A stretch of 5,060 nucleotides of DNA from an uncultured Bacillota bacterium (GCA_937916565.1 CALFSR010000118.1:1-5060), one strand, 5' to 3'. Shown: positions 1-5,008, numbered from the stretch's first letter. Notes: generated from the sequence alone by a model not told the origin. Numbers and translations are program-made.

Positions 1-682
1 CGAGGGCAACGGCGCTCTCGTCCAGCACTTGGTGACGCAGGACCGGAGATTGCACAACCCAGACTTCAGCCAGCCACCGGGTGTCGCAGCGAACCGTGAC
101 GGTCCGCTTAGCCGTTCCATCGACGCTGATACTTACGCTGACCACGACAGGGCCGGGCGGCGTGCCGCTCACCCGGACGACGGTGAACCCGAGCGCGCCG
201 TCGACGAGGGTCAGCCCGCTCGGAACGGGGCACGTAACGTCCAAGGTCCCATGGCCGATCTCCTGCTGCCAGCGGGGCAAGTTGGCCCAGACCGCCGCTT
301 GCGCGACGCTGGCCAACGTGGAACCGTCGACGGTCTGGGCGCGTGTCACGACACGCAGACTCTCCGCCGGGGCTTCGATGCGGATCTGCCGCTCCGGCAG
401 GCCGGCTTGCCGCATACGCACACGCACCGTACCGACGTGCAGCTCTCGCCCTTGCCCCGGCATCGCCGCCCGCCCCACGGGCAGGCTGGCCAGCTGCTGG
501 CGGAGCGCCGGATCGGGCGCCTCGATGACGGCAATCTCGCCCAGCACGATGTCCGGCCCGGCCACCGACGGCTGCGGGTCCACCCGCACCACCGCGAGCC
601 AGTCCCCGTCGGCCAGAGCGGCCGGCGCCGGGCCGGCCGCCCACATCCATGCCGCGATGAGTACCGCCACGAGGTACCGCAT
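1..682 (-). CDS. flgA: FlgA, flagellar P-ring assembly chaperone (3' end beyond window)
   Basis: This gene encodes a secreted chaperone that helps FlgI assemble into the flagellar P ring in the periplasm. The frame is open from ATG 682 to the left edge, giving 227 residues of a protein that is usually longer; the C-terminus is missing. Residues 1-24 form a signal peptide: MRY start, hydrophobic core, and an ALA cleavage site before D25. The mature part shows the FlgA pattern: LGEIAVIE at 47-54, an SAF-like stretch PGQGRELHVGTVRVR at 75-89, and a following VVTRA at 111-115. The end, WVVQSPVLRHQVL, fits the FlgA C-terminal 'pVrrGevl' region. C151 and C199 could pair outside the membrane (inference). 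The Shine-Dalgarno AAGGGAGG (699-692) overlaps the flgG stop codon and lies 9 bases before the ATG, so the two genes are probably co-translated. The other open minus frames here encode Arg/Gly-rich shadow proteins. Confidence 0.88.
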   Translation of the reverse strand, partial: MRYLVAVLIAAWMWAAGPAPAALADGDWLAVVRVDPQPSVAGPDIVLGEIAVIEAPDPALRQQLASLPVGRAAMPGQGRELHVGTVRVRMRQAGLPERQIRIEAPAESLRVVTRAQTVDGSTLASVAQAAVWANLPRWQQEIGHGTLDVTCPVPSGLTLVDGALGFTVVRVSGTPPGPVVVSVSISVDGTAKRTVTVRCDTRWLAEVWVVQSPVLRHQVLDESAVAL

Positions 683-697
683 CGGCCCACGCCTCCC

Positions 698-1486
698 TTA
701 ACGGCGCAGGTTGTTGGCGGTCTGGAGCATGTCGTCGGACGCCTGGATGGCCTTGCTGTTGGATTCGTAGGCCCGCTGGGAGATGATCATGTTGACCATC
801 TCCTCGACCACCTGGACGTTGGAGAGCTCCAGGTAGCCTTGGGCGACGATGCCGAAACCGTCCAAGCCCGGCGTGCCGATGATCGGCTGCCCGCTGGCCG
901 CCGTGGCGATAAACAGATTGCGCCCGAAGCTGCTCAAGCCGGCGGGGTTCACAAAGCGGGCGAGCTCAATGTTGCCGATGTTTTGCGGATCGTCGGTGCC
1001 GGAGAGAATCACCGAAACGGTGCCGTCGGTGCCGATGGTGATTTCGACCGCGTCCTCCGGCACGATAATCTCAGGCTCCAGCGGAAACCCGTCGGACGTG
1101 ACGATCCGGCCCTCGGCGTCCTTCTTGAAAGCGCCGTCGCGGGTGTAGGCGATGGTGCCGTCAGGCAGGAGAATTTGGAAGAAGCCCTGGCCCTCGATGA
1201 CGATGTCCAGCGGATTGTCGGTCTGCTTGAAGGTGCCCTGCGTAAAGATCTTCTGCGTCGCGACGGGGCGCACGCCGTGGCCCATCTGGATGCCGGTCGG
1301 GATCTGCGCGCCCTGCGTCGTCGGCGTGCCGGCAAAACGCAACGTCTGGTACAACAGATCCTGGAAGTCGACCCGGCTGCGCTTGAACCCGCTCGTGTTG
1401 ACGTTGGCGAGGTTGTTGGAAATGGTGTCAATGTTGAACTGTTGGGCGGACATGCCCGAGGCGGCTGTCCACAACGACCGCATCAT
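698..1486 (-). CDS. flgG: FlgG/FlhP, flagellar distal rod protein
   Basis: This gene encodes the distal rod protein of the flagellar basal body, exported by the flagellar type III system and built into the hollow shaft joining motor and hook. At 262 residues it matches the usual FlgG length (about 260). The N-terminal rod/hook helix has SLWTAASGM at 4-12 and the signature NNLANVNTSGFKR at 24-36. The central flagellar-basal-body domain has NPLDIVIEGQGFF at 91-103. The C-terminal helix has VQVVEEMVNMIISQRAYESN at 224-243 and ends NNLRR. Codons 1 and 2 are both ATG (1486 and 1483). The Shine-Dalgarno GGAGG at 1499-1495 lies 8 bases before the first. The gene follows flgF by 88 bases and precedes flgA by 15 bases. 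In Bacillus the orthologue after mbl and flhO is called flhP. Confidence 0.96.
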   Translation of the reverse strand: MMRSLWTAASGMSAQQFNIDTISNNLANVNTSGFKRSRVDFQDLLYQTLRFAGTPTTQGAQIPTGIQMGHGVRPVATQKIFTQGTFKQTDNPLDIVIEGQGFFQILLPDGTIAYTRDGAFKKDAEGRIVTSDGFPLEPEIIVPEDAVEITIGTDGTVSVILSGTDDPQNIGNIELARFVNPAGLSSFGRNLFIATAASGQPIIGTPGLDGFGIVAQGYLELSNVQVVEEMVNMIISQRAYESNSKAIQASDDMLQTANNLRR

Positions 1487-1519
1487 GTCTTACCCCTCCG
1501 TTTCGGCTGGCCCTCTCAA

Positions 1520-1549
1520 GCGCCGGCCTCAGAAGCCCCGGCCCGGCGC
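1520..1549 (-). repeat. Hairpin in the flgF-flgG spacer
   Basis: The minus strand reads GCGCCGG-G-CC, then an 11-base loop (GGGGCTTCTGA), then GGCCGGCGC. This is a nine-pair GC stem with one bulged G. It lies wholly in the 88-base gap between the flgF stop and the flgG start, about 20 bases before the flgG ribosome binding site. The bases after it in the minus direction (TTGAGAGGG) are not a T tract, so a full intrinsic terminator is unlikely. An RNA-processing or mRNA-stability hairpin, or a weak attenuator that sets the FlgF:FlgG ratio, fits better; that role is inference. Confidence 0.4.
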
Positions 1550-1563
1550 AGTCCGTAATGGCT

Positions 1564-1587
1564 CGCCCGGCCGTTTACGCCCGGCCG
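1564..1587. repeat. 10-bp tandem repeat across the flgF stop codon
   Basis: CGCCCGGCCG occurs at 1564-1573 and again at 1578-1587, separated by TTTA, so the repeat period is 14 bases. The right copy encodes the last codons of flgF (Leu-Gly-Arg-Ala) on the minus strand, the stop codon falls at the junction, and the left copy is untranslated. A local slippage duplication near the gene end is the simplest reading. No function is proposed. Confidence 0.5.
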
Positions 1588-2357
1588 AGGTCGTTGACGG
1601 CCTTGCTCAACGTCTGATCGTACACCTGGATGACCCGCTGGTTGGCTTCGTAAGACCGGTAGGCGGAGATGAGCTCGACCATGGTGCCGACAACGTTGAC
1701 GTTTGCGTCCTCCACGTGGCCTGCGTGCACCCGCGGCCCCGCCGGCGTGGGCTCCCCCGACAACTCGGTGGCGGCCCACAGGCTCCCTCCTTCCCGCAGC
1801 AGTCCCTGCGGATCGGCGAAACCCCGCAGCGCAAGCACCGCCACCGGTGCGCCGTCCACCCAGACTTCACCCTGGTCCGTGACGTGCACTTCGCTCCCGA
1901 GGATCTGGATCGGCCCGGCCTCGCCCACGACCCGGTGGCCCTCCATGGTCACAAGCCACCCGTCGCCGTCCAAGGTAAACCGCCCGTTGCGGGTGTAGCG
2001 AAGGCCGGCGGCGGTTTCTACGGTAAAGAACCCTTCCCCTTCGAGCGCAAGGTCCAGGGGGTTGCCGGTGTACCGCAGAGGCCCCGGGCTCCAGTCGGCG
2101 TAGGTGCCATCGATGTACGTGCCCGTGCCAAGCCGCCCGATCACCGGCCTCGGGTCGCTGGCCCCACCGCCTGCACCCTGTACGGTGCCCGCCAAATCGT
2201 TGATGCGCCGGAGCAACATGTCGGGAAACGCCGACTGCAGCACCGTTTCCCGCTTGAAGCCCGCGGTCTGCACGTTGGCCAGATTGTTGGCGATGACGTC
2301 GACGCGCACTTGCTCAGCCAGCATGCCCGACGCCGACGTGTACAGTCCCCGGAGCAC
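1575..2357 (-). CDS. flgF: FlgF/FlhO, flagellar proximal rod protein
   Basis: This gene encodes a rod protein of the flagellar basal body that stacks below FlgG and is exported through the flagellar type III apparatus. It has 260 residues, normal for the family. The N-terminal rod motif is LYTSASGM at 5-12, followed by ANNLANVQTAGFKR at 23-36. The central domain has GNPLDLALEGEGFF at 98-111 and RYTRNGRFTLDGDG at 120-133. The C-terminal coiled helix starts at NVNVVGTMVELISAYRSYEA (219-238) and ends at DLGRA. Start choice: the first codon is GTG at 2357, preceded at 6 bases by the strong Shine-Dalgarno GGGGAGGT (2371-2364). A Gly/Ala loop at 60-67 (QGAGGGAS) may be lineage-specific. The position after mbl matches Bacillus flhO. 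The gene is 287 bases from the mbl stop, with a plus-strand gene between, so it probably has its own promoter. I saw no clear sigma-D or sigma-A site for it. Confidence 0.92.
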   Translation of the reverse strand: MLRGLYTSASGMLAEQVRVDVIANNLANVQTAGFKRETVLQSAFPDMLLRRINDLAGTVQGAGGGASDPRPVIGRLGTGTYIDGTYADWSPGPLRYTGNPLDLALEGEGFFTVETAAGLRYTRNGRFTLDGDGWLVTMEGHRVVGEAGPIQILGSEVHVTDQGEVWVDGAPVAVLALRGFADPQGLLREGGSLWAATELSGEPTPAGPRVHAGHVEDANVNVVGTMVELISAYRSYEANQRVIQVYDQTLSKAVNDLGRA

Positions 2358-2371
2358 CGCGACACCTCCCC

Positions 2372-2389
2372 GGCCGGGTTCGTCCGGCC
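2372..2389 (-). repeat. Hairpin next to the flgF ribosome binding site
   Basis: GGCCGG (2372-2377), a 6-base spacer, and CCGGCC (2384-2389) form a perfect GC stem. In the flgF mRNA it ends exactly one base before the Shine-Dalgarno at 2371-2364. It has no T tract and so is not an evident terminator. A hairpin abutting the ribosome binding site could set initiation efficiency or protect the 5' end of the mRNA; this is inference from position only. The short, GC-only stem could also be chance in DNA of this composition. Confidence 0.35.
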
Positions 2390-2451
2390 CTATTGATTCC
2401 GTCGTCCCGCGGCGGGGAAACCTTTAGGCCCATTTGCGGCAGGAACCCTTT

Positions 2452-2481
2452 TTGGCCGTTGGGCGGAGTTTGCGCTAAAAT
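2452..2481 (+). promoter_or_regulatory. Possible sigma-A promoter for the small plus-strand gene
   Basis: TTGGCC (2452-2457) lies 18 bases before TAAAAT (2476-2481). The -10 matches TATAAT at five of six positions and the -35 shares only TTG with TTGACA. This AT-rich patch stands out from GC-rich surroundings and sits directly upstream of the ATG at 2502. The predicted transcript would start near 2488, which puts the Shine-Dalgarno at the extreme 5' end of the mRNA. That is tight and lowers confidence. Confidence 0.35.
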
Positions 2482-2501
2482 AGTGGCGAGGAGGGACTGC
2501 G

Positions 2502-2687
2502 ATGGCGCTCAAGGAAACGCGAGCGGTGGTGTGTTACCAATGCGGAACTTTGCTGGGCCAACTCGAGGTGGAGTTAACACAGGAGGGAATGGCGCGGTTT
2601 CGCGAGCAGGCTGAAGCCATGAAGCGCGATCACGCCTGCGGCCTTCAGGAGACACGAAAAGCCGCTGTCTCCGCCGGCAAGCGGTGA
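2502..2687 (+). CDS. Small unrecognised protein with CxxC...HxC, putative metal binder
   Basis: I do not recognise this 61-residue protein. It has C11-x2-C14 in VCYQCGTLL and H44-x-C46 in DHACG, about 30 residues apart. That is a plausible four-ligand zinc site closing around a helical middle (LTQEGMARFREQAEAMKRD). The ends are basic and there is no signal peptide or membrane segment. Support for a real gene: GAGGAGGG at 2488-2495 lies 6 bases before the ATG, a promoter-like AT patch lies upstream, and the ligand spacing is sensible. It is the only plus-strand gene here. Its last 43 bases overlap the mbl 3' end in antisense. It uses many codons with A or T in the third position (TTA, ACA, CGA, TGT, AAA), unlike the flanking GC-ending genes. 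That may mean weak expression, recent origin or transfer. A regulatory small zinc-ribbon protein is a guess only. Confidence 0.6.
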   Translation: MALKETRAVVCYQCGTLLGQLEVELTQEGMARFREQAEAMKRDHACGLQETRKAAVSAGKR

Positions 2688-3658
2688 ATCTCCTCCAGGA
2701 CCCGGCTCGTGCCCCGGACGACGCACGTCAGGGGGTCGTCGGCGACGATGGCGGGCACACGGGTTTCCAGCCGCACCAGGTCGGCCATGCCTCGCAGGAG
2801 CGCCCCGCCGCCCGTCAAGACGATACCGCGTGAGATGATGTCCCCGGCCAGTTCCGGGGGCGTTTTTTCCAGTACCGACCGGATGACGTTGATGATCGCC
2901 TGCACCGGTTCCTGTAGCGCTTCGTAAACGTGCACCGCCGTAAGCTCCACGGACCGGGGCAGGCCGCTCACCGTGTCCCGCCCCCGCACCTCCATGGTCT
3001 CATTCTCGCCGGGATCGTGGACACAGCCGAGCCGGAGCTTGATCTCCTCCGCGGTCTGCTCGCCGATGAGCAGGCTAAACTCCCGGCGCACGTAGCGGAT
3101 GATCGCTTCGTCCATATCGTCGCCGGCCACCCGCACGCTGTCGGAGACCACTTCGCCGCCCAGGGAGATGACGGCCACATCGGTCGTACCTCCGCCGATG
3201 TCCACCACCATGTTGCCGCCGGGATCAACGATGTTGAGGCCGGCGCCGAGGGCGGCAGCCATGGGCTCGGAGATGACGCACACCTTCTTGGCCCCGGCCT
3301 GCATGCACGCCTCCACCACGGCCCGCCGCTCCACTTCGGTGACGCCCGAAGGCACGCACACCGCGATCTGCGGCCGGAGCAGCGGCCGGCCGCCGAGCAC
3401 CCGCCGCACGAAGTATTTCAGCATGACCTCCGTGATGGTGTAGTCCGCGATGACGCCGGCCTTGAGAGGCCGGATCGCGACGATATTGCCGGGTGTGCGG
3501 CCGATCATGCGCCGGGCTTCCTCACCGATGGCGACGACCCGGCTCGTGTCCTGGTCCACCGCCACGACCGAAGGCTCGCGCAGGACGATACCTTTCCCGC
3601 GCATGAAAATGAGCACGTTGGCCGTGCCCAGGTCGATGCCGATATCCCGCGCGAACAC
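2645..3658 (-). CDS. mbl: MreB/Mbl, actin-like cell-shape protein
   Basis: This gene encodes a bacterial actin homologue. It polymerises with ATP on the inner face of the membrane and guides the elongation machinery that lays down lateral wall. From the chosen start it has 337 residues, close to Bacillus Mbl (about 333). The five-part actin fold signatures are visible: phosphate-1 DIGIDLGTAN (5-14), the conserved GKGIVLREPSVVA (21-33), phosphate-2 VVDIGGGTTDVAV (151-163), and the adenosine motif GIVLTGGGALLRG (278-290). VFARDIGID at the N-terminus matches the family's usual MFARDIGID start. This selects GTG 3658, with GAGAGGGG (3675-3668) 9 bases upstream. The longer frame from TTG 3742 adds 28 atypical residues and has its Shine-Dalgarno directly touching the start codon. 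The neighbour spoIIID favours the name mbl over mreB, but sequence alone does not settle this. The 3' end overlaps the small plus-strand gene by 43 bases. Confidence 0.95.
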   Translation of the reverse strand: MFARDIGIDLGTANVLIFMRGKGIVLREPSVVAVDQDTSRVVAIGEEARRMIGRTPGNIVAIRPLKAGVIADYTITEVMLKYFVRRVLGGRPLLRPQIAVCVPSGVTEVERRAVVEACMQAGAKKVCVISEPMAAALGAGLNIVDPGGNMVVDIGGGTTDVAVISLGGEVVSDSVRVAGDDMDEAIIRYVRREFSLLIGEQTAEEIKLRLGCVHDPGENETMEVRGRDTVSGLPRSVELTAVHVYEALQEPVQAIINVIRSVLEKTPPELAGDIISRGIVLTGGGALLRGMADLVRLETRVPAIVADDPLTCVVRGTSRVLEEIHRLPAETAAFRVS

Positions 3659-3667
3659 CGCCGGCCG

Positions 3668-3675
3668 CCCCTCTC
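3668..3675 (-). promoter_or_regulatory. Ribosome binding site selecting the mbl GTG start
   Basis: GAGAGGGG on the minus strand lies 9 bases before GTG 3658. It supports the family-typical N-terminus over the upstream TTG at 3742. At 3742 the purine tract GGAAGGAG (3750-3743) leaves no spacer at all. Confidence 0.6.
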
Positions 3676-3680
3676 GGTCC

Positions 3681-3752
3681 CGAACCCTCCCTGGCGGGGT
3701 CCGGAAGGTACTTGCACGGGGGTTCGACAGGGTGGATCCCAACTCCTTCCGG
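3681..3752 (-). repeat. Two interleaved inverted repeats in the mbl leader
   Basis: Stem A pairs CCTTCCGG (3745-3752) with CCGGAAGG (3701-3708), eight perfect pairs. Stem B pairs GGGTTCG (3720-3726) with CGAACCC (3681-3687), seven perfect pairs. One arm of B lies inside the loop of A and the other lies outside, so the two can form only as alternatives or as a pseudoknot. Stem A also buries the purine-rich GGAAGGAG that directly follows the spoIIID stop codon. Both lie in the 97-base spoIIID-mbl gap. A regulatory leader is inference. Chance pairing in GC-rich DNA is a real alternative. Confidence 0.4.
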
Positions 3753-3755
3753 GGG

Positions 3756-4019
3756 TTAAGAAGCCTTGCGCCCGTCGCTGCGGTACTTTCGCCGTGTCGC
3801 CTCGCCGCCTCGGATGTGGCGCTCAGCCTTGTTCAGGTCCAGGATGCGCTTGACCTTGCGGGCCAAGTCTTTGCTGACGCGGGGAAGCCGCTCGGTGACG
3901 TCCTTGTGGACCGTGCTCTTGCTGACCCCAAAAACGGCGGCGGCCTGGCGCACCGTCGCCCGGGACTCGACGATGTAATGGCTGACGTCGACGACCCGTT
4001 TCCGGATGTAGTCTCGCAT
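3756..4019 (-). CDS. spoIIID: SpoIIID, mother-cell sporulation transcription factor
   Basis: This gene encodes a small DNA-binding protein that, in the mother cell, activates or represses many sigma-E genes and prepares the switch to sigma-K. It has 87 residues. From MRDYIRKR it aligns by memory with Bacillus SpoIIID along nearly its whole length. The helix-turn-helix spans about 22-41 and includes FGVSKSTVHKD (30-40), followed by the hallmark TERLP (42-46). The conserved basic C-terminal arm RHIRGGEATRRKY (67-79) contacts DNA in the family. Start choice: an in-frame ATG at 4055 would add 12 unrelated residues. It lies inside the predicted -10 element, so ATG 4019 is preferred. Its ribosome binding site is poor: a run of seven G (4033-4027) 7 bases upstream. 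The gene follows spoIIQ and precedes mbl, as in clostridial clusters. Confidence 0.96.
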   Translation of the reverse strand: MRDYIRKRVVDVSHYIVESRATVRQAAAVFGVSKSTVHKDVTERLPRVSKDLARKVKRILDLNKAERHIRGGEATRRKYRSDGRKAS

Positions 4020-4037
4020 CACAGCGCCCCCCCGCCC

Positions 4038-4053
4038 GGATGTTGATACATCC
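4038..4053. repeat. Palindrome at the predicted spoIIID transcription start
   Basis: GGATGT (4038-4043), TGAT, and ACATCC (4048-4053) form a perfect 6-base inverted repeat. It overlaps the downstream edge of the proposed -10 element and the likely start site near 4044. The position suits an operator for a dimeric regulator or a short 5' hairpin of the mRNA. It does not resemble the known SpoIIID-binding consensus, so autoregulation cannot be claimed. Confidence 0.35.
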
Positions 4054-4079
4054 ATATGGCCCGCCGGCGAAAGATATGC
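4051..4079 (-). promoter_or_regulatory. Sigma-E-like promoter of spoIIID
   Basis: On the minus strand GCATATC (4079-4073) fits the sigma-E -35 pattern (K-M-ATATT) at six of seven positions. After a 14-base spacer comes CATATGGA (4058-4051), which shares the CATA core of the -10 (CATACAnT). The spacing is what sigma-E promoters use, and Bacillus spoIIID is a known sigma-E gene. The right half of the -10 does not match. Transcription would begin near 4044, about 25 bases before ATG 4019. The element lies within a large hairpin. Confidence 0.5.
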
Positions 4080-4088
4080 CGGCGGGCC
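4058..4088 (-). repeat. Perfect 11-bp hairpin between spoIIQ and spoIIID
   Basis: GGCCCGCCGGC (4058-4068), a 9-base loop (GAAAGATAT), and GCCGGCGGGCC (4078-4088) form the strongest inverted repeat in the window. It could stop transcription from spoIIQ, but no T tract follows on either strand. Its AT-rich loop carries most of the proposed sigma-E -35, and one arm carries the spacer. If RNA polymerase enters from spoIIQ, the hairpin may limit read-through into spoIIID. Confidence 0.55.
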
Positions 4089-4094
4089 GGGCGG

Positions 4095-4127
4095 AAAAGG
4101 CCGTCACGACGCAGTTTCCGGGCTTTT
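4095..4127 (-). terminator. Possible imperfect terminator after spoIIQ
   Basis: On the minus strand AAAAGCCCG (4127-4119) pairs with CGGCCTTTT (4103-4095), with one C:C mismatch and a 15-base loop. It begins one base after the spoIIQ stop codon and ends in four T. The short T run and the mismatch make it weak. Together with the GC hairpin at 4058-4088 it may form a two-part stop between a forespore gene and a mother-cell gene. Confidence 0.4.
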
Positions 4128-4128
4128 G

Positions 4129-5001
4129 TTACCGCGCGCCGGCAGGCGCATCCGCCAGCAGGGCATCGCCGGCCTCAGCGGGCGTTGCCCTTGGGACGCC
4201 GGCCATCACCTCCCGGGGGTCGACCGGTTCGCCGTCCTGATACACGGCAAAGCGGACTGCAACGGCCTCCAAGTCGTCCGCTGCCAGCGGCGCCGTCCCT
4301 ACGGGCACCCGGGCGCTGATCGGCTGCCCGGGAGCCACCAGCACGTGCTCAAGGCCTCCGTAGGCGGTCGTCACGCCGCCGCCGTGGTCGAGAACAACCC
4401 GCAGACCTCCCGCCGGGTCCGGCCCCGCTTCGGTGACGGTGCCCGGCAGGACCGCCGTGACGGAAGCTCCCGGCGCTGCTTGAAGGTGCACGCCGGGGTC
4501 GTAGTGCCAGTGGCCGTAAACCGGGTGGCGCCGCCATCCGGGCCCAGACAGCACCGGCCCGTCGACCGGCCCGGTGATCCCGGCCAGTTCGATCCGGGGC
4601 TTTTGGCTCACGGGCACGGGGTCATCCGGAGCGGGGATCGCGCCCGATGGAACGGCGGGTTGCATCGTTTGCCCGGCTCGCCCGGCTCCGGCCACCGTCA
4701 CCGCGTTCCGTTCCTCCCTCAGGGCGGCCAGCTCACGGTTAACGGCCGTCTCGAGCCCGGGTCCAGCACCGCTGCCCGGTTCAAGCCCGGCCGCGCCCGG
4801 GGGTGTTTGGGCGAGCCCCCACCAGAGAACGGCCGCTGCGGCCGCCACGAGCGCGCCCCCCCATACCCAGCGGACGCGGCCCCTGTTCATCCGGCGCAAG
4901 GCGTCCCACGTTTTGCCGCCATAGAACCTCGCGAATCCTTGCACGATCCGCCACCGGCGCAGGAGCCACGCGCCCAGCCGCCGCAACCATGCCACTTCCA
5001 T
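4129..5001 (-). CDS. spoIIQ: SpoIIQ-like membrane protein with degenerate LytM (M23) domain
   Basis: This is probably the forespore engulfment protein SpoIIQ, which meets SpoIIIAH across the intermembrane space and helps build the feeding channel between forespore and mother cell. It has 290 residues (Bacillus SpoIIQ about 283). Layout: a basic cytoplasmic tail (1-44, rich in Arg and Trp), one membrane helix (about 45-64, VAAAAAVLWWGLA), a possible short coiled coil (83-103), a Pro/Gly linker, and a LytM fold at about 145-265. The usual zinc motif HxxxD is replaced by D168-PGV-H172. The usual HLHFEV is AVRFAV (A248, R250), and the YAHL histidine is glycine (G216). The domain is therefore almost surely not an active endopeptidase. 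Start choice: GTG 5007, GTG 5004 and ATG 5001 are consecutive codons. GAGAGGTGG (5017-5009) gives proper spacing only for ATG 5001. The neighbour spoIIID matches the clostridial spoIIQ-spoIIID order. A generic M23-family protein is the alternative. Confidence 0.82.
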   Translation of the reverse strand: MEVAWLRRLGAWLLRRWRIVQGFARFYGGKTWDALRRMNRGRVRWVWGGALVAAAAAVLWWGLAQTPPGAAGLEPGSGAGPGLETAVNRELAALREERNAVTVAGAGRAGQTMQPAVPSGAIPAPDDPVPVSQKPRIELAGITGPVDGPVLSGPGWRRHPVYGHWHYDPGVHLQAAPGASVTAVLPGTVTEAGPDPAGGLRVVLDHGGGVTTAYGGLEHVLVAPGQPISARVPVGTAPLAADDLEAVAVRFAVYQDGEPVDPREVMAGVPRATPAEAGDALLADAPAGAR

Positions 5002-5008
5002 CACCACA

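Noticed and set aside
108..650. A minus-strand frame of 180 codons overlapping flgA.
   Set aside because: It is out of frame with the signal peptide and FlgA motifs and reads as Arg/Gly/Ala repeats; the true frame starts at 682.
29..1558. A 509-codon plus-strand open frame covering flgA and flgG.
   Set aside because: Its translation is low-complexity, rich in Arg, Asp and Gly, with no domain. It is antisense to clear FlgG and FlgA frames. Long antisense frames are expected in GC-rich DNA.
1152..2396. A 414-codon plus-strand open frame across flgG and flgF.
   Set aside because: It is antisense to two well-supported rod genes, crosses their intergenic gap, and shows no recognisable motif.
2358..2501. 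Search for a sigma-D flagellar promoter (TAAA-N15-GCCGATAA) before flgF.
   Set aside because: A TAAA occurs on the minus strand near 2424, but no acceptable GCCGATAA-like element lies at the right distance.
3659..3742. A 28-residue N-terminal extension of Mbl from TTG 3742.
   Set aside because: The family begins at FARDIGIDLGT, the Shine-Dalgarno touches the TTG with no spacer, and GTG 3658 has a well-spaced site.
2930..3853. A His/Asp-rich 307-codon plus-strand frame opposite mbl.
   Set aside because: The His/Asp richness is the expected reverse reading of GC-ending codons in mbl. It has no ribosome binding site of note.
4027..4033. A run of seven G before spoIIID as a phase-variable tract.
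   Set aside because: Seven bases is short for slippage switching, and an essential sporulation regulator is an unlikely target. It more likely serves as a poor ribosome binding site.
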